Shown here in pieces: positions 5,914 to 10,890 of a stretch of DNA of 10,890 nt; position 1 is the first letter of the stretch; every line of letters starts with the position of its first letter. Source of the stretch: Rothia sp. (in: high G+C Gram-positive bacteria) (GTDB taxonomy: Bacteria; Actinomycetota; Actinomycetes; Actinomycetales; Micrococcaceae); NCBI RefSeq assembly GCF_015265375.1, contig NZ_JABZXW010000064.1:1-10890 (forward strand), in the 5' to 3' direction. A program made the position numbers and the translations under genes. Under the pieces are notes generated by a model. It was given only the letters and a program-made list of their open reading frames with translations, did no database searches and was not told the DNA's origin.

Positions 5914-7142
5914 TAGTGTGCCTCACCCGAGGCGCGCGAGGAGCTCTCGTGACGGTTCGTGACCATGATATTGGACTTGAAGTAGAACTCTTCGGGAAGC
6001 TCATTCGTGACCGGGCCGTGCGGGAATTCGCTGAGCTTCGGCACGAAGTACCAGTCCATCAGCTCGCCGCTGCTCTGCTTGAGCACGCGGCGTTCCCTCA
6101 TGGCGTGGCGTACCTTGCGGCGCAGGTGGGTGCTGTCTTTCAGGGTGCTGGTGAAGACCCACGGGGTCTCGTAGCCTTCGGTAATCATGCCGAAGGTGAT
6201 GCGCAGGTTGCCGTTCTCGTCGGCATCCATCGTGAAGTCGCCGTCGGCGATGTCGGTGAAGGCGAGCATCCAGCTGTGTCGGCGTTCGTAGCTTTCGCGG
6301 GTGGTCTGCAGCGCCGCAATGATGCGGTGGTCGACCAGCAGCTCCACCTTACGTTCGGTGATTTCACCCAGACGCGCGTAGGAGCCGAAGGCGCGGTTCG
6401 CGCCGCTGCGGCGAGGCCACTTCGTCACCGCACCGTGCGGCACCTCCCCCGCAAAGGTGAAGGGGCCCGTCATGGTGCCGGGCAGACGCAGACGCTCAAA
6501 CGGCGCAGTCGGCAGGAAGGTCGTCAGCAGCTGATCGGAGCTCACCGACTTACCCCAGCGCGCCATCTCAAAGATGGTCGGTTCGGGGCCCACCGGGTAG
6601 AGGCGCGGCATCTTGCGGCCGAACTCGTCAAAGCCCTCAATAAACTCACCGTTGGAGCTGTACCCCGGCATGGTCGCACCCAGCGGGCGGGTCCACGAAC
6701 CCGAATACGGCTTGGTCAGGTGCGGGTTCTCGACCGGCAGGATGCTGGTGCGGGCACCCAGGTAGGCGGGCATACGGGACAGGTTACGCCAGGCGAACTT
6801 CGCGGCAACCGCCTCACGCCACCACATCGGGCGTTTGCCGGGGGTCTGACCACCCAGGCAGTGCATGAGCAGCCAGAATCCAGCCCAGCCGAGGCACCCT
6901 GCGGCAACCACGCAGAAAATAATCGTCAGCACAGTGTGCAGGGTTCCGGTCGCCCAGATATTCGTGGCGATCAGAGCCATGAACGCCACCCACGCCGCCA
7001 TGACGTACGGGCCGAGCGTAATCATCGGATCGACCACCTTCACGGCGGCAATGACGCGGCGGTTCAGGCCGCGCCACACGTAGGAGTACGCCCAGCAGCC
7101 GGCGGCAAGGGCGAGTGCCATCAGCAGAAGAAGGATGAGCAT
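5913..7142 (-). CDS. Unrecognised membrane protein (three predicted membrane segments)
   Basis: I do not recognise the family. From the ATG at 7142 the product has 409 residues. Three hydrophobic segments are seen at about 1-22, 40-63 and 68-95. R-G-L-N-R-R follows the first and G-K-R-P-M-W-W-R the third. By the positive-inside rule, the C-terminal part of about 310 residues would be cytoplasmic. That part is rich in aromatic and charged residues and shows no motif I can assign. A lipobox-like A-A-G-C is present in segment 1 but is weak. An ATG 18 codons upstream (7196) is in frame, but it has no ribosome site and would precede a TATAAA box at 7172-7167, so I chose 7142, with an AAAGAG-like site. 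It is flanked by terminator-like structures on both sides and is probably a single transcription unit. Codon use matches its neighbours. Confidence 0.75.
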   Translation of the reverse strand: MLILLLLMALALAAGCWAYSYVWRGLNRRVIAAVKVVDPMITLGPYVMAAWVAFMALIATNIWATGTLHTVLTIIFCVVAAGCLGWAGFWLLMHCLGGQTPGKRPMWWREAVAAKFAWRNLSRMPAYLGARTSILPVENPHLTKPYSGSWTRPLGATMPGYSSNGEFIEGFDEFGRKMPRLYPVGPEPTIFEMARWGKSVSSDQLLTTFLPTAPFERLRLPGTMTGPFTFAGEVPHGAVTKWPRRSGANRAFGSYARLGEITERKVELLVDHRIIAALQTTRESYERRHSWMLAFTDIADGDFTMDADENGNLRITFGMITEGYETPWVFTSTLKDSTHLRRKVRHAMRERRVLKQSSGELMDWYFVPKLSEFPHGPVTNELPEEFYFKSNIMVTNRHESSSRASGEAH

Positions 7143-7166
7143 CGGTGTGTCTCTTTCGCTGCAGGT

Positions 7167-7172
7167 TTTATA
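7167..7172 (-). promoter_or_regulatory. Possible -10 element before the membrane-protein gene
   Basis: TATAAA on the minus strand lies about 25 bases before the chosen ATG at 7142. It would give a very short leader and exclude the upstream ATG at 7196. The -35 region is poor, so confidence is low. Confidence 0.25.
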
Positions 7173-7233
7173 CCGCGGTCGGTGACGGGCGGGCATCGGG
7201 CAGATGCACCGTTGAAATGCTCTTCAATAGCAA

Positions 7234-7269
7234 AACTCGCCTGCCGAAGGTACCTTCAGCAGACGAGTT
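7234..7269 (-). terminator. Rho-independent terminator after rdgB
   Basis: AACTCG (7234-7239), CTGC (7241-7244) and the palindrome GAAGGTACCTTC (7246-7257) pair with GCAG (7259-7262) and CGAGTT (7264-7269). The two mismatches are C/A on the plus strand but become G-U pairs in minus-strand RNA. The minus transcript therefore forms a 16-bp stem with a GUAC loop, followed by TTTT overlapping the stem end. It fits the end of the murI-to-rdgB transcript, 180 bases after the rdgB stop. Confidence 0.8.
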
Positions 7270-7345
7270 CTTTGGTGTCACTAACCTTGAGGTAAAGCTT
7301 CTCACACTATTGTGCCTTTAATTGGTATCCCTGTGGGGGATTTTA

Positions 7346-7372
7346 GGGGGATGCACGAAGAATTCGTGCCCC
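7346..7372 (-). repeat. Hairpin between rdgB and its terminator
   Basis: GCACGAA (7353-7359) and TTCGTGC (7363-7369) pair around a three-base loop. The stem extends with G and C runs across a two-base AT bulge. There is no T-run after it on the minus strand. It may protect the 3' end of the transcript or be a secondary terminator. The rest of 7270-7449 shows no gene. Confidence 0.45.
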
Positions 7373-7449
7373 AACCCCGCGTTTTCACCCATCAGACCGG
7401 CACAGCAAGTAAGCTCTGATGCCTCAGCGACAGTTTTAGACAGCGGTTT

Positions 7450-8106
7450 TTAGGATGCCAGCGCCGCCGCAATCTGAGGAATCAGTGCCTCAAAAGCACG
7501 CGCACGGTGGCTAATCGAGTTCTTAATCTCCGCGGGAATCTCCCCGCAGGACTTGCCGGCGTACTGGCCCTCGTACAGGGCATTCTCACCGTTCAGTTCC
7601 ACGGGGCGCAGAATCGGGTCGTAGCCGAAGCCGCCCTCACCCGCCGGTGCGGTCAGCAGCTCGCCGGGCAGCTCGCCGTACTCGACCGCCTCAAAACCGT
7701 TCGGGGAAGCAACTGACGCCGCGCAGCAGAACTTCGCGCCGCGGTGCTCGGCAGAAATATCGCTCAGCTGAGCCAGCAACAGGTTCAGGTTCGCGGAGTC
7801 ATCGCCGTGGCGACCCGCCCAGCGTGCCGAGAAAATACCGGGAGCGCCGTTGAGCACATCCACCGACAGGCCGGAATCGTCAGCAATAGCGACCAGGCCG
7901 GTTGCCTCGGCAACAGCGCGCGCCTTCAGCAGGGAGTTCTCCGCGAAGGTCACGCCAGTCTCGGGAACGTCGGGGGCGTTCACGCTGGAGGCGTCAATCA
8001 CCTGGGTGTCAACGTCCAGGCCGTCAATGCGTCCGCGCAGAATTTCGCGCAGTTCCTTGAGCTTGCCCTTATTGTGGCTTGCCAGAACAATCTTTGCGTC
8101 TGCCAT
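7450..8106 (-). CDS. rdgB: dITP/XTP pyrophosphatase (RdgB/HAM1 family)
   Basis: The enzyme hydrolyses non-canonical purine triphosphates (dITP, ITP, XTP) to the monophosphate and pyrophosphate, keeping deaminated bases out of DNA and RNA in the cytoplasm. The 218-residue protein is slightly longer than the E. coli one (197). Family motifs are clear: S-H-N-K-G-K-L-K-E-L (10-19), A-D-D-S-G-L (75-80) with the catalytic Asp, A-P-G-I-F-S-A-R-W-A-G (88-98), G-G-F-G-Y-D-P-I-L (158-166) and K-N-S-I-S-H-R-A-R-A (195-204). The stretch between the last two motifs (about 167-194) is less typical than the usual T-x-A-E-M segment. AAGGAG precedes the ATG at ideal spacing. It starts 38 bases after rph and is the last gene of the operon. 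Confidence 0.95.
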   Translation of the reverse strand: MADAKIVLASHNKGKLKELREILRGRIDGLDVDTQVIDASSVNAPDVPETGVTFAENSLLKARAVAEATGLVAIADDSGLSVDVLNGAPGIFSARWAGRHGDDSANLNLLLAQLSDISAEHRGAKFCCAASVASPNGFEAVEYGELPGELLTAPAGEGGFGYDPILRPVELNGENALYEGQYAGKSCGEIPAEIKNSISHRARAFEALIPQIAAALAS

Positions 8107-8144
8107 AGTTTCTCCTTGTCGACGGAACTAATTACTGGGACGGG

Positions 8145-8876
8145 TTAGTGTGCCAGTGCTTCACGCTGAATCTGAGCCAGCTCTGCGGTGCCTTCCAGCG
8201 CCAGGTCGAGCAGGCTGTTGAGCTCGTCGCGGTCGAAAGGCGCGCCCTCGGCGGTGCCCTGAACCTCAACGAACTTGCCGCTGCCGGTGACGACCACGTT
8301 CATGTCGGTCTCGGCGCGAACGTCTTCGGTGTAGGGCAGGTCCAGCATGGGGGTGCCGTCAATAATGCCCACCGAAATTGCGGACACCGAATCAATCAGC
8401 GGGTTCGCCTTAGCGGGCAGAATCTTCTGCTCCTTCGCCCAAGAAATAGCGTCAGCCAGCGCCACGTACGCGCCGGTGATGGAGGCGGTGCGGGTGCCGC
8501 CGTCAGCCTGCAGAACGTCGCAGTCGAGCACGATGGTGTTCTCGCCCAGCTCGTCCATGTTGATGACCGCGCGCAGGGAGCGACCAATCAGGCGAGAAAT
8601 CTCGTGGGTGCGGCCACCCACGCGGCCCTTGAGCGACTCGCGAGAAGAACGGGTGTTGGTGGCGCGCGGCAGCATCGCGTACTCGGCGGTCACCCAGCCC
8701 TTACCTTCACCCTTGAGCCAGCGCGGCACGCCCTCGGTGAAGGATGCGGTGCACAGCACGCGGGTGTTGCCGAACTCGATGAGGGCGGAACCCTCAGCAT
8801 TGCGGGACCAGCCGCGGGTAATGGTGATGGGGCGCAGTTCGTTGAGGGCGCGGCCGTCTTCGCGGGTTGCAGTCAT
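8145..8876 (-). CDS. rph: Ribonuclease PH
   Basis: RNase PH is a phosphate-dependent 3'-5' exoribonuclease that trims the 3' ends of tRNA precursors. It forms a hexameric ring in the cytoplasm. The 243-residue length is normal for the family. Visible motifs are R-E-D-G-R (5-9), G-G-R-T-H-E-I-S-R-L-I-G-R-S-L-R-A (87-103), D-C-D-V-L-Q-A-D-G-G-T-R-T (118-130, phosphate and catalytic region) and D-L-P-Y-T-E-D (179-185). AAGGAG lies at ideal distance before the ATG. It is separated from the upstream metallo-hydrolase gene by 142 bases that contain the tandem stop-codon repeats, and is followed closely by rdgB. The same pairing occurs in M. tuberculosis (rphA, Rv1341). Confidence 0.96.
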   Translation of the reverse strand: MTATREDGRALNELRPITITRGWSRNAEGSALIEFGNTRVLCTASFTEGVPRWLKGEGKGWVTAEYAMLPRATNTRSSRESLKGRVGGRTHEISRLIGRSLRAVINMDELGENTIVLDCDVLQADGGTRTASITGAYVALADAISWAKEQKILPAKANPLIDSVSAISVGIIDGTPMLDLPYTEDVRAETDMNVVVTGSGKFVEVQGTAEGAPFDRDELNSLLDLALEGTAELAQIQREALAH

Positions 8877-8961
8877 GGGTTCTCCTTGAATCTGTCTGCG
8901 GAATCTGTGTCTGTCTGTTGACTCTATGTCGAAAAGTGGGCGGGGCTGAGCGCAGTTTGCA
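8877..8961. promoter_or_regulatory. Spacer before rph with short direct repeats
   Basis: GAATCTGT occurs at 8888-8895 and 8901-8908, and CTGTCTG copies lie beside them. The rph ribosome site AAGGAG is at its cydA-proximal end. No clear internal promoter was found, so rph is probably read from the upstream operon promoter. Confidence 0.3.
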
Positions 8962-9039
8962 CTAGTCCAGGTTGTTTTAGCCTAGCTCGGGTTTGGTCTA
9001 GTCCAGCTCGGGCTTCGCCTAGTCTAGATCTGGCTTAGG
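8962..9039 (-). repeat. 21-bp tandem array repeating the 3' end and stop codon of the metallo-hydrolase gene
   Basis: Read on the minus strand in the gene's own frame, unit 1 (9039-9019) is P-K-P-D-L-D-TAG, the true gene end. Unit 2 (9018-8998) is A-K-P-E-L-D-TAG. Unit 3 (8997-8977) is T-K-P-E-L-G-TAA. Unit 4 (8976-8962, 15 bp) is N-N-L-D-TAG. All stops are in one frame. Most differences are at third codon positions or change D to E. CTAG, usually a rare tetranucleotide, occurs five times within 66 bp. Confidence 0.88.
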
Positions 9040-9912
9040 GAGCGCAATCGCGGTGTTCAGCGGCGGATCGAGCACCTCTACCACGTTCAGGGTGGACGTG
9101 ACCGGGTGAGCCTCCGTCGGGCGCGGGTAGATGCGGTAGCTTGCCGCCATTTCGGCAATGCCGACCGGGCCGGAGAAGGCACTGCGCGCCTCCGCGTAGG
9201 CGATGTCCGGGTCGTTCCACACGGGCAGGTGGGTCAGCAGCAGGTTACGCACGCCCGCCTCCGTGGCAGCCTCACCGGCACGCTTGCCGGTCAGGTGAAT
9301 ACCGCGCAGGGCATCATCGCGGCCCTCCTGGTATGCCGCCTCGCAGAGGAACAGGTCAGCACCGCGCGCAGCCTTAACCAGGCCCTCGCACAGGTCGGTA
9401 TCGCCCGAATACGAGAACACGGTGTGGCCCTCGCGGTCGTTGCAAGTGATGCGCAGGGCGTACGGGTCCTTCGAGGGGTGAACCACGCGGAACGGCTCCA
9501 TGCGGAACGGGCCAATCTGCACGGGCTCACCCTCAGTCCAGGTGTGGTACTCGAACTCGGTGCTCATACCCGGATCCGGGTCCAGGCCGTGAGTCGCCGA
9601 AAGGTACTCGTTAATCGCGGCGGGACCGTACAGCGGAATGCGGCCCTTGGGCCAGCCGCGCGGATCCCATTTGACCGCCACGTGCAGACCGGACAGGTCA
9701 ATGCAGTGGTCCGGGTGCAGATGCGAAATCAGGATCGCGTCGATATCGCTCAGGTCGATATGGCGCTGGAGCATTCCAAGGGAGCCATTGCCCATGTCCA
9801 TGATGATGCGCCAGGTTCGACCCGCGAAGTCCGTGGCGGTGAGCATGTAGCAACTAGCCGGTGAGACGGGGCCGGGAAAGGAACCCGTGCAACCGATAAC
9901 GGTTAGACGCAT
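9019..9912 (-). CDS. Metallo-beta-lactamase-fold hydrolase, Rv1339-like (probable cyclic-nucleotide phosphodiesterase)
   Basis: This 297-residue protein has the metal-binding set of the RNase Z-like metallo-beta-lactamase superfamily: H-L-H-P-D-H at 64-69, His145 in V-V-H-P, Asp171 in S-G-D-T, His206 in G-I-H-L-T-G, and His228 in L-T-H-L-P. Its place between murI and rph matches Rv1339 of M. tuberculosis, reported as an atypical class II cAMP phosphodiesterase. I infer the same activity here; an RNase Z-like or other phosphodiesterase role cannot be excluded. The ATG lies inside the murI end (10-base overlap), with AAGGA nine bases upstream within murI, so the two are translationally coupled. 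No signal peptide is seen. The C-terminal tail after about residue 265 is Pro-rich and ends in P-K-P-D-L-D. That end is repeated in tandem beyond the stop. Confidence 0.85.
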   Translation of the reverse strand: MRLTVIGCTGSFPGPVSPASCYMLTATDFAGRTWRIIMDMGNGSLGMLQRHIDLSDIDAILISHLHPDHCIDLSGLHVAVKWDPRGWPKGRIPLYGPAAINEYLSATHGLDPDPGMSTEFEYHTWTEGEPVQIGPFRMEPFRVVHPSKDPYALRITCNDREGHTVFSYSGDTDLCEGLVKAARGADLFLCEAAYQEGRDDALRGIHLTGKRAGEAATEAGVRNLLLTHLPVWNDPDIAYAEARSAFSGPVGIAEMAASYRIYPRPTEAHPVTSTLNVVEVLDPPLNTAIALPKPDLD

Positions 9913-10890
9913 GAGGAGTCGTCCTTAGTGGTGGTGCCGGAAAATTCAGTGCCTGCGGTAGCCTCCGCTACCTGGTCGGATTCTGCCTCGTCATCGCCGA
10001 GGTTAATGTTGCGGTGCGCCGCGAGCATTTCGGGAGTGATGGCGGCAAGCGAGCCGGTCGGGTAGCGTTCCGCCACGGAGCTGGTGTGGCGAACGTTGGT
10101 GACCTCGGGGCCGAGGAAGCGGCGTGCCAGCTGCGAGAACGTCTCAGATTCGCCGGTGGCGAGGAATTCGTGGTGCGGGTTTTCCGCGGGGACCGGGCTT
10201 TCAATGGCGTGGTTGAGCAGTTCGCGGTACACGTCCTTCGCGGTCTCATCCGCGGAGGAAACCAGGGTGACGTCCTCACCCATAATGTAGGAAATCACGC
10301 CGGCCAGCAGCGGGTAGTGGGTACAGCCGAGCACGAGGGTGTCCACGCCAGCATCCTTGAGCGGCTGCAGGTACTCGCGGGCGGTCTCCAGCAGCTCGGG
10401 GCCGGAGGTAATGCCCTTCTCCACGAACTCCACGAAGCGCGGGCACGCCACCGAGTGCACCTCAAGGTTCGGGGTAATCGCGAAAGTGTCCTCGTAGGCG
10501 CGGGAGGTGACGGTCGCCTCCGTCGCAATCACGCCGATCTTGCGGTTACGGGTTGCGGCGAGCGCACGGCGGGCGGCGGGCTGAATCACCTCGATGACGG
10601 GGATGCCGTACTGGCGGGTGTAGCGTTCGCGGGCGTCGCGGAGCACCGCTGCGGAGGCGGTGTTGCAGGCGATGACGAGCATTTTCACGCCGGAGTCGAC
10701 GAGTTCATCCATGATGCGCAGCGCGTTGGCGCGTACTTCTGCGATTTTGAGGGGACCGTAGGGGCCGTGGGCGGTGTCGCCGACGTAGATGATGCGTTCG
10801 TGAGGCAGCTGGTCCATGATGGCGCGTGCCACGGTGAGTCCGCCAACGCCGGAGTCGAAGACGCCGATGGGTGCCGCGGCGGTGGGGCCT
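9903..10890 (-). CDS. murI: Glutamate racemase (5' end beyond the window)
   Basis: MurI converts L-glutamate to D-glutamate for peptidoglycan stem peptides in the cytoplasm. The gene enters from the right edge. The first visible full codons read G-P-T-A-A-A-P-I-G-V-F-D-S-G-V-G-G-L-T, so the real start lies outside. A GTG at 10832 is only an internal Val codon, since the D-S-G-V-G-G motif (catalytic Asp, 10856-10854) lies upstream of it. The two catalytic cysteines are visible in V-I-A-C-N-T-A-S-A and L-G-C-T-H-Y-P-L-L. About 328 residues are present, more than the usual 265-285. The excess is an acidic, low-complexity tail of about 40 residues ending D-D-S-S-C-V. The end overlaps the next gene by 10 bases (ATGCGTCTAA). 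It is the first visible gene of the murI-to-rdgB operon. Confidence 0.96.
   Translation of the reverse strand, partial: GPTAAAPIGVFDSGVGGLTVARAIMDQLPHERIIYVGDTAHGPYGPLKIAEVRANALRIMDELVDSGVKMLVIACNTASAAVLRDARERYTRQYGIPVIEVIQPAARRALAATRNRKIGVIATEATVTSRAYEDTFAITPNLEVHSVACPRFVEFVEKGITSGPELLETAREYLQPLKDAGVDTLVLGCTHYPLLAGVISYIMGEDVTLVSSADETAKDVYRELLNHAIESPVPAENPHHEFLATGESETFSQLARRFLGPEVTNVRHTSSVAERYPTGSLAAITPEMLAAHRNINLGDDEAESDQVAEATAGTEFSGTTTKDDSSCV

Noticed and set aside
7320..7399. 24-codon frame beginning M-G-E-N between rdgB and its terminator
   Set aside because: It has no ribosome site and lies across the hairpin at 7346-7372. There is no support for translation.
8962..9039. CRISPR-like array
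   Set aside because: The 21-bp units are directly adjacent with no spacers, and they are in frame copies of a gene end.
10830..10832. murI start at the GTG at 10832
   Set aside because: The conserved catalytic motif F-D-S-G-V-G-G is encoded in frame upstream of it, so the true start lies beyond the window.

Overview
This 10.9-kb window looks chromosomal and actinobacterial, most likely a Micrococcales member of the Rothia type. The sequence is GC-rich. Every supported gene lies on the minus strand. The order murI, metallo-beta-lactamase-fold gene, rph, rdgB is the one known from mycobacteria and other actinobacteria. In most of the genes the exact antisense reading frame stays open, which means the codons TTA, CTA and TCA are almost unused. 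The genus is an inference; the phylum-level placement is firm.

Layout, in the direction of transcription (from high to low coordinates). (1) 10890-7450: murI (start beyond the right edge), an Rv1339-like metallo-hydrolase overlapping it by 10 bases, rph and rdgB. This is a housekeeping cluster for peptidoglycan precursor supply, cyclic-nucleotide or RNA hydrolysis, tRNA 3'-end trimming and nucleotide-pool cleaning. A rho-independent terminator follows at 7234-7269. (2) 7142-5913: an unrecognised protein with three predicted membrane segments and a large soluble C-terminal part. (3) 5689-3587: parE, topoisomerase IV subunit B, with its own probable promoter and a leader carrying a perfect 12-bp hairpin. 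(4) 3586-3062: a 525-bp non-coding region with short tandem repeats, a Crp/GlxR-type palindrome and several dyads, the likely control region of cydAB. (5) 3061-398: cydA and cydB, the two main subunits of cytochrome bd quinol oxidase, closed by a strong terminator at 340-379. (6) 181-1: the start of a lipoprotein gene that runs off the left edge.

The most unusual observation is at gene ends. The last codons of two unrelated genes, stop codon included, are repeated in tandem in the same frame. The metallo-hydrolase gene ends in a 21-bp unit (x-K-P-D/E-L-D/G-stop) present three times plus a shortened fourth. parE ends in a 15-bp unit (S-I-D-M-stop) present twice. Other short tandem duplications lie between parE and cydA and inside the lipoprotein signal peptide. 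This suggests local slippage-type duplication in this genome, or a selected arrangement of back-to-back stops.

A second possible link is cAMP. The metallo-hydrolase resembles Rv1339, a cAMP phosphodiesterase, and the cydAB control region has a near-consensus Crp/GlxR site. That connection is inferred and not shown by the sequence. No RNA gene, CRISPR array, insertion sequence or prophage feature was found. Nothing here is clearly a new multi-gene system.
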